Below, piece after piece: positions 16,495 through 24,939 of a DNA stretch of 64,000 nucleotides. Positions within the stretch are counted from its first letter, which is position 1. The number at the start of each line of letters is the position of its first letter. Under the pieces are notes generated by a model. That model was not told the DNA's origin. It saw only the letters and a program-made list of their open reading frames with translations, and did no database searches. Source of the stretch: an uncultured Rhodospirillales bacterium (GTDB taxonomy: Bacteria > Pseudomonadota > Alphaproteobacteria > Acetobacterales > Acetobacteraceae); the NCBI GenBank assembly GCA_903835235.1, contig CAILMF010000082.1, forward strand, positions 62,001 to 126,000, written 5' to 3'. A program made the position numbers and the translations under genes.

Positions 16495-17457
16495 ATGCCC
16501 AACACCAGGGTCATGCTTGTCATCGCGGCCCTGCTGGCCGCCCTGGGCACCTGGCCGGCGGCGGCGGAATACCCGGACCGCCCGGTCACGGTCATCCACA
16601 ATTACGGCCCCGGCACGGCGTCGGACGCCACCGCGCGCTCCCTGGCGGAGGCCTTCTCGGCGCATTTCCGCCAGCCCTTCCCGGTGGTGAACCGGGACGG
16701 CGCCGCCGGCGTGGTCGGCACCCGCGTGCTGGCCGGCAGCGCGGCGGATGGCTACACCATCCTGGTCGGCCCGATGACCGCGGTGACCACCCAGCCCCAC
16801 CTGGTGCGCGACACCGGCCTTTCGCCGGAGACCGTGGCCCCCATCTGCAACGTCTCGGCCAATATGCTCGGCATCGTCGTCCGCGCCGACAGCCCCTGGC
16901 GCAACGGCGCGGATATCGTCGCCGCGGCGAAGCAGCGCTCGCTCAGCTTCGGCTCCACCGGCCGGCTGTCGCTGACCGCCATCGGCGTGCACCGCATGGC
17001 CGCGGCCACCGGCGGCGGGCAATATGTCGCGGTGCCGTTCCGCTCGGACGGCCCCTCCCTGACCGAGGTGCTGGCCGGGCGGCTGGACTTCGCCTCCACC
17101 CTGCTGGCCAACGCCACGCCGCATCTGCGCGCCGGCACGCTGCGCCTGGTGGGGGTGTTCGCCGACCGCCGCTTCCCCGAATTCCCGGACGTGCCCACCT
17201 TCCCGGAACAGGGCATCGACGCCCAGCAGATGAGCTATGCCGGCATCCTGGCGCCGCTGAACACGCCGGAGCCGATCCTGCGCGCGCTGGAAGCCGCCTG
17301 CGCCGCCGCCATGCAAAGCCCGCCCTGGCAGCGCGCCGTCACCCAGTTCGGCATCGTCGTGGACCACCGCGACCGCGCCAGCTTCGCCGCCCTGCTGAAG
17401 CGCGAATACCGCGACCTCGGCGCCGTGCTGCACGAACTCGGCGCCCAGCCCGAATGA
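16495..17457 (+). CDS. Bug/TctC-type tripartite tricarboxylate transport binding protein (1)
   Basis: A 320-residue periplasmic solute-binding protein with signal peptide MPNTRVMLVIAALLAALGTW...AAA and the Bug hallmark YPDRPVTVI near the mature N-terminus. Other family landmarks are VVNRDGAAG and FPEFPDVPTFPEQGI. Bug proteins bind carboxylates or related small organic solutes. No TctA/TctB membrane partners are nearby, as is common for this expanded family. A GGGAGG ribosome-binding site precedes the ATG. A close paralogue follows at 17636. Confidence 0.88.
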   Translation: MPNTRVMLVIAALLAALGTWPAAAEYPDRPVTVIHNYGPGTASDATARSLAEAFSAHFRQPFPVVNRDGAAGVVGTRVLAGSAADGYTILVGPMTAVTTQPHLVRDTGLSPETVAPICNVSANMLGIVVRADSPWRNGADIVAAAKQRSLSFGSTGRLSLTAIGVHRMAAATGGGQYVAVPFRSDGPSLTEVLAGRLDFASTLLANATPHLRAGTLRLVGVFADRRFPEFPDVPTFPEQGIDAQQMSYAGILAPLNTPEPILRALEAACAAAMQSPPWQRAVTQFGIVVDHRDRASFAALLKREYRDLGAVLHELGAQPE

Positions 17458-17635
17458 GGCCGCCGGTGGCGCCAATGCGGGACCGCCTGGGGGCAACCTG
17501 CCGCCAGGCCACCGCGGATGCCGCCACCCCGGGCGTGCTGGTCACCCAGCGCGGCCGCGCCCGGCAGGCCAAACTCATCACCGAGCGTCACGCCGGCTTC
17601 GGCCGCGTGCCGCATGACCTTGGGGTACCACCACC

Positions 17636-18574
17636 GTGATCCGCCTGCTGCTCGCCCTGCTGATGGCCGCCACCGCCGCCCGCGCCGAATTCCCGGACCG
17701 GCCGCTGACCATCATCAACCCCTACGCCACCGGCAGCCAGACGGACGCCGTGGCCCGCGCCCTGGCCGAGAGCTTCTCCCAGACCCTCGGCCAGCCGGTG
17801 GTGGTGGTGAACCGCGAGGGTGGCTCCGGCGTGGTCGGGCTGCGCTCGCTCATGGGCAGTGCGCCGGATGGCCACACCCTGGCCTTCTCCCCCATGGTGC
17901 CGCTGGCGATCCAGCCGCACCTGGTGCGCAACACCGGGCTGGGGCCGGAGGCGGTGGCGCCCATCTGCAACGTCACCGAGAACATCCTGGGCATCATGGT
18001 CCGCGCCGGCAGCCCGTTCCGCACCCTGCCGGACCTGGTCGCCGCCGCCCGCCAGCGCGGCCTGACCTATGGCTCGCCCGGCCCCAACTCCGCCCCGGCC
18101 ATCGGCGTGGCGCGGTTGCACAAGGCCGCGGGTGGCGAATACATCCACGCCCCCTTCCGCAGCGACGCCGCCGCGCTGCTGGAGGTGAAGGCCGAACGGC
18201 TGGACTTCGCCGCCATCGTCGTGGCCTCCGGCGTGCCGATGGCCCGGGCCGGCGAGACCCGGCTGATCGGCACCTTCTCGCTGCGCCGCCACCCTGAATT
18301 CCCGGATGTGCCGACCGCCCGCGAACAGGGCATCGAGGCGGTGGAGCTTTCCGCCGCCGGGCTCTACGCCCCCCGCGGCACGCCGGAGGCCGTGCTGGCC
18401 CGGCTGGAAGCCGCCTGCGCCACGGCGCTGGGCAGCGAGGGCCTGCGCAACGTGGCGCTGCGCTGGGCGGTGCTGCCCGAGTATCTCGGCCGCGCCGCGT
18501 TCAGCCGCCGCATTGTCGAGGATTTTGAGAGTCACGGCCGCGTGCTGCGCGAGCTGGGCGTGGAACCACAGTAG
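17636..18574 (+). CDS. Bug/TctC-type binding protein (2), tandem paralogue
   Basis: A 312-residue periplasmic binding protein with signal peptide MIRLLLALLMAATAARA and FPDRPLTII. It parallels the preceding gene throughout: PHLVRNTGLGPEAVAPICNV against PHLVRDTGLSPETVAPICNV, and HPEFPDVPTAREQGIEA. The two are therefore a tandem duplication that has diverged. GTG start at 17636. The 178 nt between them hold no convincing gene. Ligand unknown. Confidence 0.87.
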   Translation: MIRLLLALLMAATAARAEFPDRPLTIINPYATGSQTDAVARALAESFSQTLGQPVVVVNREGGSGVVGLRSLMGSAPDGHTLAFSPMVPLAIQPHLVRNTGLGPEAVAPICNVTENILGIMVRAGSPFRTLPDLVAAARQRGLTYGSPGPNSAPAIGVARLHKAAGGEYIHAPFRSDAAALLEVKAERLDFAAIVVASGVPMARAGETRLIGTFSLRRHPEFPDVPTAREQGIEAVELSAAGLYAPRGTPEAVLARLEAACATALGSEGLRNVALRWAVLPEYLGRAAFSRRIVEDFESHGRVLRELGVEPQ

Positions 18575-18631
18575 CCGGCAGGCACGGGCCGGCCGCCGCC
18601 AACGCCGCTGCGCCGCGGCCAGCCCGCCCCA

Positions 18632-19126
18632 TCACCCTTCCAGCGCCGCGCGGAACGCCGCTGGCCAGTCGCCCTGCGCCAGCAGCCGGCTGATCCGCCG
18701 CGCCCGCCGCAGCCGCGGCACCGCCTGGCGCAGCCCCAGCACCGCCCAGCCAGCCGCGGCCACCCCAACCAGCCCATGCAGCAGCTGCTGCACCGCGCCA
18801 AAGCCGCCGCCCGGCGCCGGCATCAGCCCCAGCGAGCCCAGCAGCGCCAGCGCCGCCGCCAGCATGCCCAGCGCCAGGCCCAGGTCGCGCCAGCCGGCGG
18901 CGCGTTCCCGCACCACGTCACGCAGCAGCAGCGACAGCGCCCGGCGCAGCGGCCGAGCCACCATCGGCCGTTCCCCCCGGCTGGCCAGGTAGTGCCGCGC
19001 CGGCAGTTCCGCTTCATGCAGGGCCAGCGGCCGGCTGACCGGCCGCGGCAGGCGGCGCATCAGGGGCCGGGGCACCGCGGCGGCAATCCAGGGCAGGGTG
19101 GTCGGGGCATGGCTGCTGGGGGGCAT
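18632..19126 (-). CDS. Hypothetical inner-membrane protein
   Basis: A 164-residue basic protein with two hydrophobic segments, about LGLALGMLAAALALLGSLGL and LLHGLVGVAAAGWAVLGL, and Arg-rich ends. I do not recognise a family. I chose the ATG at 19126 (MPPSSHAPTT) because GGAGA precedes it; a further ATG at 19153 lacks one. It is convergent with the second Bug gene and divergent from gph. Confidence 0.55.
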   Translation of the reverse strand: MPPSSHAPTTLPWIAAAVPRPLMRRLPRPVSRPLALHEAELPARHYLASRGERPMVARPLRRALSLLLRDVVRERAAGWRDLGLALGMLAAALALLGSLGLMPAPGGGFGAVQQLLHGLVGVAAAGWAVLGLRQAVPRLRRARRISRLLAQGDWPAAFRAALEG

Positions 19127-19232
19127 GGCTTGTCTCCGTTTCGTTCCGCCCATGCTGCCCCGACAAGGTTAACGCCCGCTTAAGCCCACCCCGCTTGTTG
19201 CACCGCCCGGCCGGGCGCCCTACAGCCGGGGC

Positions 19233-19886
19233 ATGACCCGATTGGCCGTATTCGACCTGGACGGCACGCTGGTGGACAGCGCGCCCGACATCCACGCCGC
19301 CCTGGACCGCCTGGCGCTGGCCCGCGGCCTGGCGCCCTACAGCCGCGCCGAGGTGACCGCCATGATCGGCGATGGCGTCCGCGTGCTGGTGGAGCGCGCC
19401 CTGGTGGCCCGCGGCCAGCCCTTCGGCAATGCGGCGCTGGAGGCCTTCACCGCCGACTACACCGCCCATGCGGTGGACCAGACCGCGCTGTTCGACGGCA
19501 TGGCCGAATGCCTGGCCACGCTGGAGGCCGCCGGCTGGCGCCTGGCGATCTGCACCAACAAGCCGGCCGCCGCCACCGCCGCGCTGCTGGACCGCCTTGG
19601 CCTGCACGGCCGCTTCGCCGCGGTGGGCGCCGGCGACAGCTTTCCGGTGAAGAAGCCCAACCCGGAACACCTGCGCGCCACCATCGCCGCCGCCGGCGGC
19701 CGGCGGGAACGCGCGGTCATGCTGGGGGACCACAGGAACGACGTGATGGCCGCGCGCGGCCTGGGCGTGCCCGCGGTGTTCGTGCGCTGGGGCTATGGCA
19801 GCGCCGCCATGGCCGAAGGCGCCGCCGCCCAGGCCACCACCCCCGCCGAGATCGCCGCGTTGCTGCATGGCCTGATGCCCGCTTGA
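19233..19886 (+). CDS. gph: Phosphoglycolate phosphatase (HAD family)
   Basis: A 217-residue haloacid dehalogenase-like hydrolase. Motif I is FDLDGTLVDSAPDI, motif II is CTNKP, the Lys of motif III is in VKKPNPEHL, and motif IV is MLGDHRNDVMAA. The order and size match Gph, which removes 2-phosphoglycolate. Other HAD phosphatases such as PpaX cannot be fully excluded. The gene is followed by tRNA-Val. Confidence 0.85.
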   Translation: MTRLAVFDLDGTLVDSAPDIHAALDRLALARGLAPYSRAEVTAMIGDGVRVLVERALVARGQPFGNAALEAFTADYTAHAVDQTALFDGMAECLATLEAAGWRLAICTNKPAAATAALLDRLGLHGRFAAVGAGDSFPVKKPNPEHLRATIAAAGGRRERAVMLGDHRNDVMAARGLGVPAVFVRWGYGSAAMAEGAAAQATTPAEIAALLHGLMPA

Positions 19887-19923
19887 CAGCATGGCGCCAC
19901 GCCCGTATTTCCCCGCCCCTCTT

Positions 19924-19998
19924 GGGCGCGTAGCTCAGCGGTAGAGCATTCGCTTCACACGCGAAGGGTCACAGGTTCAATCCCTGTCGCGCCCACCA
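19924..19998 (+). tRNA. tRNA-Val (anticodon CAC)
   Basis: A 75-nt cloverleaf: acceptor GGGCGCG pairs with CGCGCCC, the D-arm is GCTC...GAGC, the anticodon stem is TTCGC/GCGAA with loop TTCACAC (anticodon CAC at 19956-19958), and the T-arm is ACAGG/CCTGT with TTCAATC. CCA is encoded. It reads GTG valine codons, the commonest Val codon in a GC-rich genome. Confidence 0.96.
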
Positions 19999-20021
19999 TT
20001 CTTCCCCGTCCGCACACGAAA

Positions 20022-20049
20022 AAGGCCCGAACCACCAGGTTCGGGCCTT
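20022..20049. terminator. Rho-independent terminator, probably bidirectional
   Basis: A perfect 12-bp stem, AAGGCCCGAACC with GGTTCGGGCCTT, encloses a 4-nt loop. A run of A precedes it on the plus strand (T-run on the minus strand) and CGTCGTTT follows. It sits 24 nt after tRNA-Val and downstream of the RND operon on the other strand, so it can end both transcripts. Confidence 0.9.
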
Positions 20050-20161
20050 CGTCGTTTCAGCGGGCCAGGGCCGCATCGCCGCGGGCCGCGCATCGGTCTC
20101 TCGAACATGCCCAGGCCATGATCACCGCTTCCGTCGGCGATGACCAAGCCCTGGCGCGGCG

Positions 20162-23100
20162 CTATTCCGCCGCCGCCGCGTGGGCAACCCCGCGCCGTCC
20201 GCTCAGCCGCGCCGCCAGCGCGTCGAAGCCGAGATACAGGATCGGCGTGACGAACAGCGTCAGCACCTGGCTCACCGCCAGGCCGCCCACCACCGCCAGG
20301 CCCAGCGGCTGGCGCAGCTCGGCCGCCGCACCCCAGCCCATGGCAATCGGCACCGCGCCGGCACCGGCGGCCAGCGTCGTCATCATGATCGGGCGGAACC
20401 TAATCAGGCAGGCGCTGCGCACGGCGGTGAAGGCAGCCTCGCCGGCGCGTTGTCGCTGCAAGGCCACGTCCACGATCATGATCGCGTTCTTTTTCACCAA
20501 CCCGATCAGCAGCAAGACACCGATCACCGCGATGACCGACAGGTCCATGCCGAACCAGTACAGCGTGATGAAGGCGCCCAGCGCCGCCGCCGGCAGGCCG
20601 GACAGGATGGTCAGCGGGTGGATCAGGCTCTCATACAGCACGCCCAGCACCACATAGACGATGGCGATGGCCGCCAGCACCAGCGCGCCCTGGCCGGCCA
20701 GCGCCTGCTGGAAGACCTGCGCCGCGCCGCTGAAGCCCGTCACCACACTCGGCGGCAGGCCCATGTCCTGCTCCACCGCGCGAATGGCATTCACCGCCTC
20801 GCCCAGCGCCACGCCGGGCGGAGTGTTGAAGCCGATCACGACCGCCGGCAACTGCCCCTGGTGGGAGACGTTGAGCGGCCCCGTGGTCCGCTCGATGCGC
20901 GAGACCGCCGAAAGCGGCACCAGCCGCCCGGTAACGCTGCGCAGGTACAGCTTGGCCAGCCCGCTCTCGTCGCGCTGGTCTTCCGGCAGGGCCTCGATGA
21001 TGACCGGATAGGCATTGGCCTGGCCGTACAGCGTGGAAATCTGCCGCGCGCCGAAGGCGGAGAACAGCGCCTGGCGCACCTGGTCCACCGAAACGCCGAG
21101 CGAGGTCGCCCGGTCGCGATCCACCACCACCCGCACCACCGGGCTGTCGATCTGCAGGTCGGTATTCACGTCCTGCAGCTGCGGCAGTTGCAGCAGCCGC
21201 TGCTCCATCCGCTGCGCCCATTCGTACAGCTCGTCCAGCTTCAGCCCCTGCAGCGTGTAGAGGTACAGCGTGCGGGTGATCCGGCTGCCGAAGTTCAGGT
21301 TCTGGATCGGGTTGATGAAGACGCGCAGCCCCGGGATCTGCGCCGCGGTGCGGCGCAGCTGCTGGATCACCTGGGTGATCGGCGGCCGCTCGCCAGCCGG
21401 CTTCAGTTCCACGAACATGCGGCCCTGGTTGATCGAGATGGAGCCGCCGGTGGCGCCCAGGTTGGACACCACGTTGGTCACGTGCGGCGTGCTGCGCAGC
21501 AGGGTCGAAAGCTCGCCCTGCATCTGCTTCATCGCATCCAGCGAGGAGCCGCGCGGCCCCTCGGTGTTGACGGTCAGCAGGCCGGTATCCTCGATGGGGA
21601 AGAAGCCCTTGGGGATGATCACCGCCATGTAGGCGGCGGCACCGAGCGAGGCGAAGAAGGCCAGCCAGACCAGGAAGCGCAGCTTCAGCGCATAGTCCAG
21701 CATCCAGCCATAGCTGCGTTCCACCGCCACCAGGCAGCGTTCCAGCACCCGCTCCACCAGCCCGGCCTTGCCCTCATGATGGGCCGGCAGGCGGGAGGCC
21801 ATCAGCGGCGTCAGCGTCAGGGAGACGATGCAGGACGCGATGACGCAGAGCGAGACGGTGGCGGCGAAGGCGTTGAAGATGCGCCCTACCACGCCGGCCA
21901 TCAGCAGGATGGGCAGGAACACCGCCACCAGCGACAGCGTGATGCTGAGCACGGTGAAGCCGATTTCCTGGCTGCCCTTGATGGCTGCCGGGATCGGCGC
22001 CATCCCCTCCTCGATGTGGCGGATGATCGCTTCCAGCACCACGATGGCGTCGTCCACCACCAGGCCCACCGCGATGGTCAGCCCCAGCAGCGTCACGTTG
22101 TCGATGCCGTAGCCCATCACGTACATCAGCCCGAAGGCCATGCAGAGGCTGATCGGCACCGCGACCGTCGGGATGATGGTGGCGCTGATGCGGCGCAGGA
22201 ACAGGAAGCAGACCAGCACCACCAGGCCGATGGCGATGGCCAGGCTCTCCTGCACGTCGTGCACCGCGGCGCGGATGGAGAGCGAGCGGTCGAGCATGAC
22301 TTCGATCCGCGCACCCGGCGGCAGCGCGGCTTCCAGCGCCGGCAGGCTGCGCTTGACCCCGTCCACCACATCCACCGTGTTGGCGTCCGGCTGGCGCAGC
22401 ACGGCCAGCACCAGGGCGCGGTCGTCGTTGCGCCAGGCGGCGATGCGTTCATTGGCCACGCCGTCGCGCACGGTGGCGATCTCGTTCAGGCGAATGGGCG
22501 CCTGCGGCCGGCCGGCGATGACCAGGTTGCCGAATTCCTGCGCGTTCTGCGGCTGGTCGTTGGCGCGCAGCGTCAGCTGCTGGCGCTGGCCGTTCAGCAG
22601 GCCCACGGGCGTGGCCGAATTGGCCTGGGCGATGGCCTGGCCCAGCGTGTCGAAGGCCAGGCCCATGGCAGCGATGCGGTCGGGGTCCAGGCTGACGCGG
22701 GGCGCGTAGAGCTGTTCGCCGAAGACCTGCACCTGCGCCACGCCGGGCACCCGCGACAGCGCCGGGGAGACGATCGTGCTGGCGATGTCGTTCAGCCGGT
22801 ACAGCGGCGCGTCGCCGCCCGAGATGGTCAGCAGCACCACCGGGGCGTCGGCCGGGTTCACCTTGCGGTAGCTGGGCGGCACCAGCATGTCCACCGGCAA
22901 CCGGCGCTGGGCGCGGGTCAGCGCCGCCTGCACGTCCTGCGCCGCGCCGTCGATGTTCTTGCTCAGCACGAACTGAACGGTGATCTGCGAGGTGTCCTGG
23001 CCGTTGATGGAGGACATGGTGTCCACGCCGGCGATGGTGGACAGTTCTCGCTCGATCGGCAGCGCCACCGAGGTGGCCATGGTCTCCGGCGAAGCGCCAG

Positions 23101-23254
23101 GGAAATTGGCGAAGATGGTGATGACCGGGAAGTCGACGCGCGGCACCGCGGCCACCGGCAGCTTCATGTAGGCCATGATGCCCGCGACGATGCAGGCCAC
23201 CGAGAGCAGCCCGGTCATCACCGGGCGGCGGATGCAGAGTTCGGAAATGTTCAT
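20162..23254 (-). CDS. RND-family efflux permease (HAE-1/MdtB-like)
   Basis: A 1030-residue proton-driven inner-membrane exporter of the AcrB/MdtBC type. It begins MNISELCIRRPVMTGLLSV and has twelve predicted membrane spans with two large periplasmic loops. TM4 carries the paired aspartates GLVVDDAIVV needed for proton relay, and the C-terminal half has VLLLIGLVKKNAIMIVD. Its start overlaps the stop of the membrane-fusion gene (ATGA). No outer-membrane TolC-like gene is adjacent, so it probably uses one encoded elsewhere. Substrates are unknown. Confidence 0.93.
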   Translation of the reverse strand: MNISELCIRRPVMTGLLSVACIVAGIMAYMKLPVAAVPRVDFPVITIFANFPGASPETMATSVALPIERELSTIAGVDTMSSINGQDTSQITVQFVLSKNIDGAAQDVQAALTRAQRRLPVDMLVPPSYRKVNPADAPVVLLTISGGDAPLYRLNDIASTIVSPALSRVPGVAQVQVFGEQLYAPRVSLDPDRIAAMGLAFDTLGQAIAQANSATPVGLLNGQRQQLTLRANDQPQNAQEFGNLVIAGRPQAPIRLNEIATVRDGVANERIAAWRNDDRALVLAVLRQPDANTVDVVDGVKRSLPALEAALPPGARIEVMLDRSLSIRAAVHDVQESLAIAIGLVVLVCFLFLRRISATIIPTVAVPISLCMAFGLMYVMGYGIDNVTLLGLTIAVGLVVDDAIVVLEAIIRHIEEGMAPIPAAIKGSQEIGFTVLSITLSLVAVFLPILLMAGVVGRIFNAFAATVSLCVIASCIVSLTLTPLMASRLPAHHEGKAGLVERVLERCLVAVERSYGWMLDYALKLRFLVWLAFFASLGAAAYMAVIIPKGFFPIEDTGLLTVNTEGPRGSSLDAMKQMQGELSTLLRSTPHVTNVVSNLGATGGSISINQGRMFVELKPAGERPPITQVIQQLRRTAAQIPGLRVFINPIQNLNFGSRITRTLYLYTLQGLKLDELYEWAQRMEQRLLQLPQLQDVNTDLQIDSPVVRVVVDRDRATSLGVSVDQVRQALFSAFGARQISTLYGQANAYPVIIEALPEDQRDESGLAKLYLRSVTGRLVPLSAVSRIERTTGPLNVSHQGQLPAVVIGFNTPPGVALGEAVNAIRAVEQDMGLPPSVVTGFSGAAQVFQQALAGQGALVLAAIAIVYVVLGVLYESLIHPLTILSGLPAAALGAFITLYWFGMDLSVIAVIGVLLLIGLVKKNAIMIVDVALQRQRAGEAAFTAVRSACLIRFRPIMMTTLAAGAGAVPIAMGWGAAAELRQPLGLAVVGGLAVSQVLTLFVTPILYLGFDALAARLSGRRGVAHAAAAE

Positions 23255-24579
23255 GCCGGCATCCCCCCGCGCTGCGTCATGGTCCGGGCGGCGGTTTCAC
23301 TGCCGCGCACCAGCCGCACCAGGTAGCTGCTGGCCTCGCTCACCTTGCGGCCGACCACCTCGAAGGCCCCGGCCAGCAGCCCGCGCGCCCGTTCCAGCAG
23401 GCCGGGCTCGGCGGCAGCCGGCACCGGCACCGCGGCGGCCACCGGCGCAGCCGGGCGCGGCGCTTCGGAAACGCGCTGCGGCGCCGCCGGGTTGGCCCGG
23501 TCATCCACCTTGGCGCCCTGCACCACGCGCTGGGCGCCGTCCACCACCACCCGCTCGCCATTGGCCAGCTGGCCGCGCACCACGGCACGGGTGCCGATGG
23601 CGCGGACGAACTCCACCTCGCGCTTCTGCGCCGTGCCATCGGCGCCGACGACGAACAGGTAGCGCCCGGTCTGGCCCACCTGCACCGCGCCGCCGGCGAC
23701 CGTGATGGCGTTGCCCTCGATGCGCGGGATCATCGTCACCTGCACATACTGGCCCGGCCACAGCCGGAAGTCGGCATTGGTGAAGCGCGCCTTCAGGCTG
23801 ATGGTGCCGGTGGCGGTGTCCACCGCGCTGTCCACGAAGACCACATCGCCGGTGGCCGGCTCACCCGAATCGGCATCGGCCTTGGCCCGCACCCGAATGC
23901 CGGTGCCGCCCATGGCGGCCTTGATCTCGGGCAGCCAGCGTTCCGGCACGCTGAACTGCACCAGGATCGGGTTCATCTGGGTCAGCATGGTAATGGCGGT
24001 GTTTTCCGCCTGGCGGACGAAGTTGCCGGCGCGCAGCGGAATGGCGCCCAGCCGACCGTCGATCTCAGCGGTGATGGTGGCGAACTCGATCGCCAGCCGG
24101 GTCTGCTCCAGCAAGGCCTCGTCGGCCTTCACCACGGCGGCGGCGGCGGCGGCATCGGCCTGCGCCTGCTCGAAGCGCTGCTGGCTGGCGAAGCTTTCGC
24201 CGCGCAGGCTGCGGTAGCGCACCTGGTCGGCCTCGGTCCGGGTGGCCAGCGCCTTGTCGCGCAGCAGCTGGGCTTCCTGCTGGGCGTAGAGCGCGCGGTT
24301 CAGCCGGCTGTCCAGCACGATCATCGGCTGGCCGCGGGTGACCATCTGGCCTTCCTGCACCAGGATCCGCTCGATCTGGCCGTCCACCCGGGTGCGGATG
24401 GTGATGACGCTTTCCGAGGCGACGATGCCGTTGGCGATCACCTCCACCGGCACCGGGCCGACCGTGACGGGGTCCGTGGTCACCGGAATGCCGCGGCCCT
24501 GGGCCCAGGCGCCGGTCCCGGCGAATGCCGCCAGCAGCGCCATGCCCAGGCCGATCATCAACAGCTTGGCTCGCGTCAT
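23251..24579 (-). CDS. RND efflux membrane-fusion (periplasmic adaptor) protein
   Basis: A 442-residue adaptor with an N-terminal signal/anchor (MTRAKLLMIGLGMALLAAF), a biotinyl-lipoyl-like half (VDGQIERILVQEGQMVTRGQP), a coiled-coil hairpin (about residues 100-165) and a beta-barrel (TGTISLKARFTN). It bridges the downstream RND pump to an outer-membrane channel. I chose the ATG at 24579 with an upstream GGGGAA; the ORF is open 24 nt further. The C-terminus carries an extra Ala/Pro-rich tail plus about 50 residues not usual for the family. Confidence 0.9.
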   Translation of the reverse strand: MTRAKLLMIGLGMALLAAFAGTGAWAQGRGIPVTTDPVTVGPVPVEVIANGIVASESVITIRTRVDGQIERILVQEGQMVTRGQPMIVLDSRLNRALYAQQEAQLLRDKALATRTEADQVRYRSLRGESFASQQRFEQAQADAAAAAAVVKADEALLEQTRLAIEFATITAEIDGRLGAIPLRAGNFVRQAENTAITMLTQMNPILVQFSVPERWLPEIKAAMGGTGIRVRAKADADSGEPATGDVVFVDSAVDTATGTISLKARFTNADFRLWPGQYVQVTMIPRIEGNAITVAGGAVQVGQTGRYLFVVGADGTAQKREVEFVRAIGTRAVVRGQLANGERVVVDGAQRVVQGAKVDDRANPAAPQRVSEAPRPAAPVAAAVPVPAAAEPGLLERARGLLAGAFEVVGRKVSEASSYLVRLVRGSETAARTMTQRGGMPA

Positions 24580-24939
24580 CAATCCATTCCCCAAACCCGG
24601 CACAGCATCCGCCAGGGTTCGCCTTGCGGCGACCTGGCGTTACCCTCGGTCTCTCTTGGCCATCCGGCAGGGCCGGCGGGCCGCTATCTCATTCCATGGA
24701 ACCAGGCGCCAGAAAAGCGGCATTTGCGCCTGGGCGCAGCAGACCGCGCTTCCACAGGGCCCACCATATCGACCCGACGAAAGGGTTAGCAACCGCCATG
24801 CCATGGCAAGGGTGCCGCCCGGGCATCAACACTGCCCCGGCCCACGCGGCCCCGTTCCTGTTGCCCCCGGTTCCTGTTGTCCCCGGTTCCGTGCCAAGCT
24901 GTTATCGAAGGTCAGTCCAACCAGACCAGGGGTTTCGCC
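24580..24939. other. Divergent intergenic region with three short direct repeats
   Basis: This 360-nt gap separates the RND operon from the alpha-2-macroglobulin gene and must hold both promoters. At 24850-24890 there are three adjacent copies of an about 16-bp unit, CCCCGGTTCCTGTTGT, the third diverging at its end. They lie 50-90 nt before the macroglobulin ATG. I see no convincing gene, tRNA or terminator here. Confidence 0.6.

Noticed and set aside
17458-17635. Possible gene remnant on the minus strand between the two Bug genes (reading VMRHAAEAGVTLGDEFG...)
   Set aside because: I could not recognise a family, and it continues as a shadow into the 3' end of the first Bug gene.
20180-23326. 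1048-codon plus-strand open frame
   Set aside because: Antisense of the RND permease; His/Gln/Arg-rich shadow with no domain.
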